The notes under the pieces were generated by a model. The model was not told where the DNA came from. It made no database searches and saw only the letters and a list, made by a program, of their open reading frames with translations. Shown in pieces: positions 45,735 through 53,689 of a stretch of DNA of 64,000 nt (its first letter is position 1; every line of letters starts with the position of its first letter). The position numbers were made by a program, and so were the translations under genes. This DNA comes from Halostagnicola larsenii XH-48 (GTDB taxonomy: Archaea; Halobacteriota; Halobacteria; Halobacteriales; Natrialbaceae). Location: NCBI RefSeq assembly GCF_000517625.1, contig NZ_CP007055.1, positions 1,488,001 through 1,552,000 of the forward strand. Reading direction: 5' to 3'.

Positions 45735-46682
45735 ATGTCGAACGTCGTCACGCTGGGCAGCGTCAATGTTGACAGGGCCACCTACTGTTCCCGAGGCGAG
45801 ATCCGAACGCTCGAGTCGGCCTACGACTGGTTTCCAGCGCTAGGAGAAACCGTCCGAACGGAACGCATCCCGGCGGCGATCGCCGACGACGAGTTTCGAA
45901 ACAGAATCGGCGGCAAAGGGTCGAATCAAGCGGTCGCTGCAGCGTCGGGTGGGGCTGAATCTACGTTTCTGGGAACCGTAGGGAAGGACGAACGAACCTA
46001 CGAGGTCCTCTCGACGCTCGAGGACCGCGGCGTCGTCGTCGACTCGGTCGCGGTGGCCGAGTGCGAGACGGGCAAGGCGTACATCTTCGTCGACGACGAC
46101 GGGGAGTCCTGGATCGCGATTCTCGGCGGCGCGAACGAAGCGGTCGGCGCTCGCTACGTCGAGCGCCACTACGATCGGATCCGGAACGCGGACACGTGTC
46201 TCCTGCAGAACGAAATCCCCCTCTCGACGATGCAATCGTTGCTGGGGAAACTGGCCGGGGAGGCGGTCCGGCCGACGGTCGTCCTCAACCCGGTACCGAC
46301 GGACGGCGTCGAACCCCTTCTCACGGAACCTGCCGTCGACATCGTCGTGGTCAACGAAGCCGAGTACGACGCACTCGAGGGCGAACTCGAGGCTTTCGAG
46401 GGAACTATCGTCCGCACGCGCGGGGGCGACAACGTGATCGTCTCGGGCGAGACGTCGCATCGCGTTACCCCGCCGTCGGTCGATCCGGTGGACACGACCG
46501 GGGCCGGCGACGTCTTCTGTGGCTACCTCGGCGCGCAGTTGGCGGACGGCCGTTCGATCGAAACGGCAACCGATATCGCGACGGTCGCAGCGTCGGTGGC
46601 GACCGAGACGGAGGGCGCACAGGAGTCGATACCAGCGCTCGAGGAGGTCACGGATCTCGAACCCGTCGTGCCGGGCCAGTAG
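45735..46682 (+). CDS. PfkB-family carbohydrate kinase
   Basis: 315-residue ribokinase-fold kinase. It has the first PfkB signature GGKGSNQAVAAA (~59-70), a TFLGTVGKD strand and the C-terminal signature VDTTGAGDVFCGYLGAQ with the catalytic Asp. The substrate may be 2-keto-3-deoxygluconate, ribose or a nucleoside. The GRS region and the glycan/sugar context (sugar dehydrogenase-like neighbours) fit sugar metabolism but do not choose. ATG at 45735 (MSNVVTLGSVN) is the family start. Divergent from the SLC13 gene. Confidence 0.88.
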   Translation: MSNVVTLGSVNVDRATYCSRGEIRTLESAYDWFPALGETVRTERIPAAIADDEFRNRIGGKGSNQAVAAASGGAESTFLGTVGKDERTYEVLSTLEDRGVVVDSVAVAECETGKAYIFVDDDGESWIAILGGANEAVGARYVERHYDRIRNADTCLLQNEIPLSTMQSLLGKLAGEAVRPTVVLNPVPTDGVEPLLTEPAVDIVVVNEAEYDALEGELEAFEGTIVRTRGGDNVIVSGETSHRVTPPSVDPVDTTGAGDVFCGYLGAQLADGRSIETATDIATVAASVATETEGAQESIPALEEVTDLEPVVPGQ

Positions 46683-46762
46683 GTCGAGAAACCACGATTC
46701 GAGAAACGCCGATATTCCAACGCGCGGGCCGGATAGATCGAGCCGGTTCCGAATGCATACAG

Positions 46763-46772
46763 GTTTTAATAG
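46763..46772 (+). promoter_or_regulatory. TATA-like box of the Gfo/Idh/MocA gene
   Basis: GTTTTAATAG, 22-31 bases before the ATG at 46794. Confidence 0.5.
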
Positions 46773-46793
46773 CAATCCGTTCTCTGTCCGAGT

Positions 46794-47792
46794 ATGGATT
46801 TTGGTGTGCTCAGCACGGCGGGAATCGCCCAAAAAGCGTTCCTCCCGGCCGTCGAGTCGAGCGATCACGAAACGGTTGCGATCGCCTCCCGAAGCGAGGA
46901 CCGAGCAGCAGTCGTCGCGGACGAGTACGACATCGAACACGTCTACGACGGGTACGGCAGTCTGCTCGAGGACGCGCCGATCGACGCCGTGTACATTCCG
47001 CTTCCGAACGGCTTGCACGCGGAGTGGACGAAGGCCGCGGCGGACGCGGGCGTAGACATCCTCTGTGAGAAGCCGCTGGCGGTCGACACGGTCGAAGCGC
47101 GGGAGGTCGTCGATTACTGCGAGCAACGCGACGTGACGCTGATGGAAGGGTTCATGTACCTCTATCATCCCCGAACCCAGCGCGCGCTCGAGATCGCAGA
47201 CGAACAGTTCGGAACGATCCGCTCTGTCACGGCGTCGTTTAAGTTTTCGTTGCGCGGACGACCGAACGACATTCGCCTCTCTCCCGACCTGTACGGCGGC
47301 AGCCTCATGGACGTCGGCTGTTATCCGGTGTCGGTCGTCCGCCAGTTCCTCGGCGAACCGTCTCGCGTCTACGCCCACGCCGACGACTCGCGCGATGCCG
47401 GCGTCGACACGGAGCTGGCCGGCATCCTCGAGTACGCAAGCGGCGCGTCGGCTCGTATCGCCTCGGGCTTCGATACGCAGAAAACACAGTCCTATCGGGT
47501 CGAGGCCGAAAACGGCTGGCTCGAGGTCAGAGACGCCTTCGACGTTCCGTCGGGCGAACCGCTCGAGCTCGAGTACGCGATCGACGGCCGACGCGTCGTA
47601 GAGACCTTCGAGCCGGTCGATCAGTACCGTCTCGAGGTCGAGCACTTCGCAGACTGCGTGGAGAACGGGGAGGCGCCGCGAACGGACGGATCTGAAGCGA
47701 TCTCGAATATGGCCGTGCTGGACGCACTCGCCCAGAGCGCCGACGCTGGCACCGCAGTCGACATCGGGGCGGCGGTCGACGTCGAATACTGA
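46794..47792 (+). CDS. Gfo/Idh/MocA family sugar oxidoreductase
   Basis: 332 residues. The N-terminal Rossmann fold begins MDFGVLSTAGIAQKAFLP, with the conserved CEKPLAVD segment (~88-95) and the C-terminal GGSLMDVGCYPVS. It resembles haloarchaeal D-xylose/glucose dehydrogenase-like proteins, but substrate is not fixed by sequence. TATA-like box at 46763. It lies downstream of the PfkB kinase in the same direction but with its own promoter, so the two may be co-regulated rather than co-transcribed. Confidence 0.9.
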   Translation: MDFGVLSTAGIAQKAFLPAVESSDHETVAIASRSEDRAAVVADEYDIEHVYDGYGSLLEDAPIDAVYIPLPNGLHAEWTKAAADAGVDILCEKPLAVDTVEAREVVDYCEQRDVTLMEGFMYLYHPRTQRALEIADEQFGTIRSVTASFKFSLRGRPNDIRLSPDLYGGSLMDVGCYPVSVVRQFLGEPSRVYAHADDSRDAGVDTELAGILEYASGASARIASGFDTQKTQSYRVEAENGWLEVRDAFDVPSGEPLELEYAIDGRRVVETFEPVDQYRLEVEHFADCVENGEAPRTDGSEAISNMAVLDALAQSADAGTAVDIGAAVDVEY

Positions 47793-47856
47793 CGGTTCGA
47801 CCGCCGGCCGGAGCGCAGCAGGAAAACTTACGGTGTATCGGTAGTTTGGGTTCCGT

Positions 47857-48603
47857 ATGTCTACCCGGTCTCGCTCTGGTGGTGGTGGTATCGTTGGCGC
47901 TGTGAGGGTCGATTTACAGCGGTTACACGGCGCTTGGATGGAACTGATCTTCCCGCGACAGCGCGGTCGCGGACACTCGGTCATGGGCAAGTGGGAGCCG
48001 GAAACCCTTCCACAGCGGGTTGGCTACCGCGTCTGGAGTCTTCTCGGTCTGGTCAGTCTGCTCGCGGTCTATCCGATGACCGTAGTCGGTTTCGCGATGC
48101 GGTTTTACGCCTCGAAGCTGGATTCGACTCGAACTCGGATCGGTGTCGTCGGTGTGACCGCCATCGCCCTCGTTTTCTGGGGCGGCGTGACCGTCGTCGC
48201 CCACCTCCAGTTACCGACCGATGCAGTGATCCCCATCGCGGCTGCAAGCGGTGTGGCAGTCGTCTCGACAGCACTGGCGGCCACCTTCTCGAAAGTGGGC
48301 GGTCGATTCGTCTCGGTGATTCTCGCCTACCCGTTCGCGATGACGGCGATCTTTCTCCCGCCAGTCGTCGCTGCGCTCGTCACGCCCTCGCTCGAGGGGG
48401 TTGTTCTCGAACCCAGCTACGATTTTGCGGTCTGGATCCTCGATAACGTCCTGTTCGTCGGCGGAATAAACGACTACCTTCGCGAGAACTTCCAGCTCGA
48501 GGGTGCAGCCTACGCGGGGATGTGGGTCGGGATCTCCTTCCCGCTCGGCTGGTTCTTCGGCATTCTGATCGCGCTCGCGAATCTCGTGCGACCGTCTGGA
48601 TAA
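47857..48603 (+). CDS. Multi-span haloarchaeal membrane protein
   Basis: 248 residues, about five membrane spans (~57-80, 95-115, 120-140, 150-172, 225-245). A polar, Gly/Arg-rich N-terminal stretch precedes LHGAWMELIFPRQRG. No catalytic or transporter motif I recognise. It follows the oxidoreductase by 65 bases and precedes a small membrane protein by 95 bases, all on the plus strand. Confidence 0.75.
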   Translation: MSTRSRSGGGGIVGAVRVDLQRLHGAWMELIFPRQRGRGHSVMGKWEPETLPQRVGYRVWSLLGLVSLLAVYPMTVVGFAMRFYASKLDSTRTRIGVVGVTAIALVFWGGVTVVAHLQLPTDAVIPIAAASGVAVVSTALAATFSKVGGRFVSVILAYPFAMTAIFLPPVVAALVTPSLEGVVLEPSYDFAVWILDNVLFVGGINDYLRENFQLEGAAYAGMWVGISFPLGWFFGILIALANLVRPSG

Positions 48604-48697
48604 TCCAGTCGCGCTCGTAAGTTGTCGTTTCGACCTGCGTTCGTGGCGCCGTTTCTGGTTCCGTTCAGCTTACAAGAACTGACTCCTCAGTACGAGT

Positions 48698-48907
48698 ATG
48701 GGACTCGATTTACCGAAGACGATCGGCGCGTTCGTCCTCGTACTGCTCGTCGGAATCGGCGGACTGGTCGTCCTCCCCGAAATCACACCGATGACGCCGA
48801 TGGGGATGGACACGATCATGATGATGGTGTTGCCGTCGATGGCGCTGTTCGGCGCGATCATGCTCGCGATCGGCGTCAAACACGGCGAGTATCGAGTGAC
48901 GAACTGA
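48698..48907 (+). CDS. Small two-span membrane protein (DUF7333-like)
   Basis: 69 residues: a span near the start (GAFVLVLLVGIGGLVVL), a Met/Pro-rich turn (TPMTPMGMDTIMMM), a second span and a short polar tail. It resembles small conserved haloarchaeal membrane proteins, but without a search the family name is tentative. Function unknown. Confidence 0.7.
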   Translation: MGLDLPKTIGAFVLVLLVGIGGLVVLPEITPMTPMGMDTIMMMVLPSMALFGAIMLAIGVKHGEYRVTN

Positions 48908-49047
48908 CCGGCTCCTATTCACCCCACTTACTAGTATGACTCCCGATAACGGGCCACAGGCGGTCCGGCACGCTCTCGAGTCCAAGCTGTAAACGCGATC
49001 AAAAAGACGATCGACGGTCGTATCTCAGTTCTCGCTGTCGGCGTGGC

Positions 49048-50019
49048 CTACATGTAGCCCAGATCGCGCAGGCGCTCCATCAGGTCCTCTTTGTCCTGGG
49101 CGCGGCCCGCACGTTCGGTCGTCTCCGCTAAGTTTTGCAACCACGCGGGATCGTTGTCGGCCTTTTCGGTCGATACCTCGCTGCCGAGCGAGCGGAAGCC
49201 GGCGAAGTACTTCGGCGAGACCGGAATGTCCTCCTGCGTGAGGTCGTTCGGCAGGTCGTCGTCGCTCTGTGGAACGTAGCCGTCGTCGGGGAACTCGGAG
49301 ACGGTGTCCGGCACCGCGAAGTTCCAGAACGCCTCCCAAACGGCCGCCTCGTCGAACTGGAGGATGGGCTGAACGCGGTCGTGGGGTGGGTAGATGTCCG
49401 GATCGTGTCGCGGCGAGAAGAACGTCTCGTCGGCGCGAGCCTCCTGCTCGTCCCAGCGGACGCCCGAGAGGATGCCGTCGATATCGTACTCCTCGAGGGC
49501 GTCGTTGAGCGCGACGGTCTTGAGGAGGTGGTTCCCCGCGTAGGTGTCGAGCAGGAACGGGAAGGTGTCCTCCTCGTACTCGAGGATGTTATCGACGTGA
49601 TGTTGGTTGTGTTCGGATAGTTCGGAGATGTCGATGTCGTCGCCGGGTTCGAGGTCGTGCTCCTCGACGTACTCGCCGATGTCTTCGTTACGCGCGTAGA
49701 TGACTTCCAGATCCCACTCGTCGGCCCAGTGGTCGACGAAGTCGTGGATCTCGTCGAAGTGCTGGTAGTGATCGATGAAGATCGCCGGCGGAACCTCGAG
49801 GTCGAACCGGTCTGCGACCTCCTTGACGAAGTAGAGCACGAGCGTCGAGTCCTTGCCGCCGGTCCACATGACCGCGGGGTTCTCGTACTGTTCGAGTCCC
49901 TGACGGGTTACCTCGATGGCCTTCTCGATTTTGTCGTGAATGTGTGGATACTCCTCGGGCGTCTGACCGTCGCCGTCGTCGTAATCGACGTCGACGTAGT
50001 CGGGAAAGTTCTCGGTCAT
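49048..50019 (-). CDS. PAPS reductase / sulfate adenylyltransferase subunit 2-like protein
   Basis: 323-residue member of the PP-loop ATPase-related CysH/CysD group. The pyrophosphate-binding MWTGGKDSTLVL is at ~51-62, IDHYQHFDEI near 83, LSGVRWDEQEARADETF near 190 and a C-terminal RVQPILQFDEAAVWEAFW segment typical of CysD/CysH. No catalytic ECGLH-like cysteine pair of assimilatory APS/PAPS reductase is visible, so an adenylyltransferase or thiolation-type role is more likely. Its promoter holds an 18-base palindrome just before the start. Confidence 0.82.
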   Translation of the reverse strand: MTENFPDYVDVDYDDGDGQTPEEYPHIHDKIEKAIEVTRQGLEQYENPAVMWTGGKDSTLVLYFVKEVADRFDLEVPPAIFIDHYQHFDEIHDFVDHWADEWDLEVIYARNEDIGEYVEEHDLEPGDDIDISELSEHNQHHVDNILEYEEDTFPFLLDTYAGNHLLKTVALNDALEEYDIDGILSGVRWDEQEARADETFFSPRHDPDIYPPHDRVQPILQFDEAAVWEAFWNFAVPDTVSEFPDDGYVPQSDDDLPNDLTQEDIPVSPKYFAGFRSLGSEVSTEKADNDPAWLQNLAETTERAGRAQDKEDLMERLRDLGYM

Positions 50020-50024
50020 CGTCT

Positions 50025-50042
50025 GTAATTAGATATAATTAC
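50025..50042 (-). promoter_or_regulatory. Operator-like palindrome before the PAPS reductase-like gene
   Basis: GTAATTA-GATA-TAATTAC, perfect 7-bp arms with a 4-base centre, 6-23 bases before the ATG. It lies between the TATA-like box (50047-50056) and the start codon, where a bound protein would block initiation. Confidence 0.65.
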
Positions 50043-50046
50043 TTCG

Positions 50047-50056
50047 CTTAAACCGT
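50047..50056 (-). promoter_or_regulatory. TATA-like box of the PAPS reductase-like gene
   Basis: On the minus strand CGGTTTAAGC, 28-37 bases before the ATG at 50019. Confidence 0.5.
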
Positions 50057-50225
50057 TTGGGGGAGCGGAAACGTCTGTCGGAATTTCGGATCGCCGGAGA
50101 GCCACTCGTATGCGGTGTATTCGCACGGAATTTGCGCTCCGACGACTGAGCATATCGAGTCGCAACGTGCTTGCTTGTCATCTTTATGGTCCGCTGATGA
50201 TCGATCTGGGATGAACGTCAGTGGG

Positions 50226-51341
50226 TCAATCCGCGAGTCCGTTCGATAACGGCTCGACGGACGGACTCGAGTCGTCGTCGATGGCCTGCTGGAGGAGTCC
50301 GACGATCCGTCGACTCGCGATGCCGTCGCCGTACGGTTGTGGCGTCGAGTGGGTGCCTCGTTCTCGTGTGAGCGCGTCACGAATTCGGTCCTCGTCCGGA
50401 CCGACGAGTTCGTTCCACCCGGCCTCGACCGTCTCGGTCCACTCGGTTTCCCGCCGGAGCGTCACGCAAGGCGTCTCGAGGAAGAACGCCTCCTTCTGGA
50501 CGCCGCCGGAGTCGGTCGCAACTCGTTCGGCCGCATCGAGGAGTCGAACGAAGTCGAGATAGCCCTGCGGTTCGATCAGCCGAAGCACCTCCTCGGCGCG
50601 CGCTCGAAGTCCGTACTCTTCGAGGCGGGCTATCGTCCGCGGATGGGCGGGAAAGACGACGGGTAGCGACGACGACGCGAGGCCATCGAGGATCGATTCG
50701 AGGTTCGACCGGTCGTCCGTGTTGCTCGCGCGATGGACCGTCGCCAGCACGAACCCGTCGGGGGTGAGTTCGAGATTCTCGAGGATCGTCGACCGGTCGT
50801 GGGCTCGAGTGCGAGCCTCGAGGATCGTATCGTACATCACGTCGCCGGTCCAGTAGACGCCGTCGTCGATGCCCTCCGCGGCGAGGTTCGCGACTGCCTC
50901 CTCGCTGGGCGCGAAACAGAGGTCAGAAACGTGATCCGTGAGCACGCGATTGGTCTCCTCGGGCATATCGCGGTTGTAACTTCGTAGTCCAGCCTCGACG
51001 TGGGCGACGGAAACGTCGCGCTTGGATCCGACGACCGCCCCGGCGAGCGTCGAGTTCGTATCGCCGTACAACAGGAGGACGTCGGGATCGGTCTCCTCGA
51101 GAACGGGCTCGAGGGCGGCGATCATCGCCGCCGTCTGCCGACCGTGGGTGTCCGACTCGACGCCGAGGTTGTAGTCGGGTTCCGGAATCTCGAGTTCGTC
51201 GAAGAACACGTCCGACAACTCCTCGTCGTAGTGCTGTCCGGTGTGGACGAGGACTTCCTCGCCGACCGCTCGAAGCTCCCGGGAGACGACCGCAGCTTTG
51301 ACGAACTGCGGTCTGGCACCGACGACCGAGCAGACCTTCAT
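50226..51341 (-). CDS. wecB: UDP-N-acetylglucosamine 2-epimerase (non-hydrolysing)
   Basis: 371 residues, GT-B fold. Interconverts UDP-GlcNAc and UDP-ManNAc for surface glycans. Segments: VVGARPQFVKAA (~6-17), HTGQHYD, THGRQTAAMI, LLYGDTNSTLAG, EAGLRSYNRDMPEETNR and the UDP-binding TDSGGVQKEA with the late CVTLR. ATG at 51341 overlaps the stop of the DUF354 gene by four bases. Related hydrolysing forms exist; the ManNAc product is inferred. Confidence 0.92.
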   Translation of the reverse strand: MKVCSVVGARPQFVKAAVVSRELRAVGEEVLVHTGQHYDEELSDVFFDELEIPEPDYNLGVESDTHGRQTAAMIAALEPVLEETDPDVLLLYGDTNSTLAGAVVGSKRDVSVAHVEAGLRSYNRDMPEETNRVLTDHVSDLCFAPSEEAVANLAAEGIDDGVYWTGDVMYDTILEARTRAHDRSTILENLELTPDGFVLATVHRASNTDDRSNLESILDGLASSSLPVVFPAHPRTIARLEEYGLRARAEEVLRLIEPQGYLDFVRLLDAAERVATDSGGVQKEAFFLETPCVTLRRETEWTETVEAGWNELVGPDEDRIRDALTRERGTHSTPQPYGDGIASRRIVGLLQQAIDDDSSPSVEPLSNGLAD

Positions 51342-52417
51342 CCGCTCACCTCCGCGACATCGCCGAGGGTCGTCCCGGATGTCGACTCGGTGAACGTCAA
51401 CGCGACGGCACACAGGAGATCCGTGAGGTTCACCATCTCGGAAACGTACTCGTCGCGGCGTCGTTCCCACCGCTGGGGCACCGACTCGTCGGCGAGCAGC
51501 GTTCGTGACCGCTCGAGGACCGCATCGAACGACGAGAGGTTGTAGATGAGCCCCTCGTCTTCGAGCTCGAGGAAGTTGCCCATGTCCGACTCGCCGACGA
51601 AGGAGTTCGACCTGATCGCCGGTGTTCCGAGCAGTGCGGCTTCGGTCACCATCGTCTGGGTATCCGCGACCAGCAAGTCGGCTTCCGAAAGCGCGTCGTG
51701 GAGTTTCGCCGGGTGCAGATCGAACGGCCGAACGTCGAGGTTCCCGAGGTCGAGGTCGCTTCCCTCGTCCGAAACGAAGACGGTCGTTTCGGACGCCAGC
51801 GCCTCGAGTAACCGTCGGCGCTGTTCGAGCGAGAACCCCTTCCGTCCAACGTCGTGGTGGCCGTTAAAGGAGTTGAGCCGAACGATCGCGAACGACTCGT
51901 CGGGATCAACGCCGAGGGCGTCGCGAATGTCGGGATCGGCCTCGAAGATATCCGGGTGGAGGTAGGCCGACTCTTTGAACCCGTGGAACCGGTAGTGGTT
52001 CTCGCCCAGTTCCTTCTGGAAGGCCTCCGGCGTGAGAAACGCGCGGACGAACGGTCGGGCGACAACGTGATCCAGCGAGGGCTCCGAGTCGAGCACTGCG
52101 ATCGCAGGCGACCGTGTCACGAGGCCGGTGTAGGCGGCGTAGGGACCGATCCCGAATATTACGTCGGGGCTAAATTCTCGGGCTCGGCGGACGATCCGAC
52201 CGAGTTGAACGGGCAGTTCCCACAACAGCGAGTGTTTCGCCTCTCCCCGACCGCCGTAGATCACGTACGGGAGCCCGTGGGCTCGAAGCAGGGCTTCCGT
52301 ACACTCGTCGCTTCTGGCGAACACGAGAACGTCGTGGCCCAACTCCTCGAGGCGGGCGATGGTGTGTTTGTAGAGATGAACGTGTGCTGGCGTATTCGTA
52401 AAAAAGAGACAGTTCAT
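51338..52417 (-). CDS. DUF354 family (glycosyltransferase-like, GT-B) protein
   Basis: 359 residues with a glycosyltransferase-B-like layout. It begins MNCLFFTNTPAHVHLYKHTIARLEELGHDVLVFAR and has a UDP-sugar-like pocket region at VADTQTMVTEAALLGTPAIRSNSFVG. The DUF354 family is often found beside WecB in surface-sugar loci and is related to UDP-GlcNAc 2-epimerases; no donor or acceptor is known. It is followed by wecB with an ATGA overlap, so the two form one operon, likely for an exopolysaccharide or S-layer glycan. Confidence 0.85.
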   Translation of the reverse strand: MNCLFFTNTPAHVHLYKHTIARLEELGHDVLVFARSDECTEALLRAHGLPYVIYGGRGEAKHSLLWELPVQLGRIVRRAREFSPDVIFGIGPYAAYTGLVTRSPAIAVLDSEPSLDHVVARPFVRAFLTPEAFQKELGENHYRFHGFKESAYLHPDIFEADPDIRDALGVDPDESFAIVRLNSFNGHHDVGRKGFSLEQRRRLLEALASETTVFVSDEGSDLDLGNLDVRPFDLHPAKLHDALSEADLLVADTQTMVTEAALLGTPAIRSNSFVGESDMGNFLELEDEGLIYNLSSFDAVLERSRTLLADESVPQRWERRRDEYVSEMVNLTDLLCAVALTFTESTSGTTLGDVAEVSG

Positions 52418-52733
52418 TCAGGTACACCTCGTGCATTCATTACACGTCGGGCTACACGTCGGCCGTATATTGTTATGAGACGGCTATGGCTCGAGACTGC
52501 CGTTTCGGTGGTTTAGTCCCTTCTACCGGGCCGAGAACGTTGCGTCGTTTCCGCGTAAGTGGGTCCCTCACCCGCTGAAACGATCACCTTCTCTGATAGG
52601 TGTGTGCGTGCTCGTCGTTCAGCCACGCCATTCCGAGCGGCGGTCGCTCCTGGTTATCGAGAAAGGCAATCGGAACGACAGAATCAGTGGCGTCTCGAGT
52701 GGAGGCGGGATCACTCGACGATTCAGTTGGGAC
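52418..52733. other. Intergenic region between DUF354 and aldo/keto reductase genes
   Basis: 316 bases without a convincing gene. Left: promoter of the wecB operon with the TACACGTCGG repeat. The rest carries short frames only on wrong strands; no RNA or insertion element seen. Confidence 0.55.
52441..52462 (-). repeat. Tandem direct repeat before the DUF354-wecB operon
   Basis: TACACGTCGG occurs twice with a 12-base period (52441-52450 and 52453-52462), between a TATA-like ACAATATACGG (52463-52475, minus strand) and the operon start. Confidence 0.55.
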
Positions 52734-53564
52734 TCAGTTCCAGGGGCCGAACGCCGGATCGACTTCCCGGTGGGTTTCCTTGATCGCATCGATCGCCTCG
52801 AGGTCCTCCCGATCGAGTTCGAGCGTCAGCGATTCCCAGTTGTCTCGGATGTGGGCTTCGCCGGTCGCTTTCGGAATCGCGCTGACGCCGCGTTCGCGGA
52901 GCCACGCGAGGCTGACCTGCACTTCGTTCGCGTCGTGTTTGGCCGCGAGTTCCTCGAGGACGGGCTGGTCGAAGACGCCGCCGCGGGCCAGCGGGGAGTA
53001 GGCGACGACTTCGATGTCGAGGTTCTCGCAGGTCTCGCGGATATGCTCCTGCGGGAGCAACGGATGCAATTCGACCTGGTTGGCAAAGATCGGCGCGTCG
53101 CAAACGTCGACTGCGACCTGGAGCTGTTCGGGTTCGAAGTTGCTCACGCCGACGTTGTCGATCAGCCCGTCGTCGTACAGTTCCGAGAGGGCACCGAGCG
53201 TCTCCTCGGGGTCGTAGGCCTTGGTCGGCCAGTGGACGTACAGCAGGTCGACCGAGTCGACGCCGAGGCGGTCGAGGCTCTCGCGGGTCGTCTCGAGGAC
53301 GTCTTCGCGCCCGAGATTTTCCGGGAGGAGTTTGGTCGCGAGGAAGATATCCTCCCGGTCGACATCGGCTCGAGCGATACCCTCGCCGACGGCCGACTCG
53401 TTCTCGTACATCTGGGCGGTATCGATGTGTCGATATCCCGTCTCGAGGGCGGTTCGAACGCTTTCGGCGCACTGTTCGGGGTCGGTGTTTTGCCACGTGC
53501 CGAGTCCGAGCATCGGCATGCCGCTTGCTGTCGGACACGTTCCGGGTGCGAGGTCGTCTGCCAT
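52734..53564 (-). CDS. Aldo/keto reductase
   Basis: 276-residue NADPH-dependent oxidoreductase. The catalytic tetrad is in place: Asp48 (GYRHIDTA), Tyr53 (MYENE), Lys78 (ATKLL) and His111 (YVHWP). The coenzyme loop IPKATGEAHIRDNW is the AKR NADP-binding site. Substrate unknown. The ATG at 53564 is the family start; a longer upstream frame is rejected. Downstream bases repeat the GGACTCAGTT pattern weakly, which is not significant. Confidence 0.92.
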   Translation of the reverse strand: MADDLAPGTCPTASGMPMLGLGTWQNTDPEQCAESVRTALETGYRHIDTAQMYENESAVGEGIARADVDREDIFLATKLLPENLGREDVLETTRESLDRLGVDSVDLLYVHWPTKAYDPEETLGALSELYDDGLIDNVGVSNFEPEQLQVAVDVCDAPIFANQVELHPLLPQEHIRETCENLDIEVVAYSPLARGGVFDQPVLEELAAKHDANEVQVSLAWLRERGVSAIPKATGEAHIRDNWESLTLELDREDLEAIDAIKETHREVDPAFGPWN

Positions 53565-53622
53565 GTGCGAGTATTGGGCGACGAACGGAAAAGGGGATTG
53601 TGAAAGCGGAAGGGGATGAGGG

Positions 53623-53689
53623 GTGGTCAGTACTTCGGCTCCACACCGGTAAAGATGGGCGTGGTCAGTACTTTGGCTCCGCGCCGGTG
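53623..53689. repeat. 38-base tandem duplication at the geranylgeranyl reductase 3' end
   Basis: Copy B (53661-53689) contains the end and stop of the reductase gene (GTGGTCAGTACTTTGGCTCC at its start). Copy A (53623-53651) repeats it with about four differences, and its minus strand also reads a FTGVEPKY-like end with a stop. Offset 38 bases. Confidence 0.85.

Noticed and set aside
45840-47990. 716-codon minus-strand frame
   Set aside because: Antisense shadow of the PfkB and Gfo/Idh/MocA genes, Arg/Asp-rich shadow composition.
52700-52745. Weak tandem similarity (CAGTT...CAGTT, period 12) at the aldo/keto reductase 3' end
   Set aside because: Only six to seven matching bases; not comparable with the three clear stop-spanning duplications.
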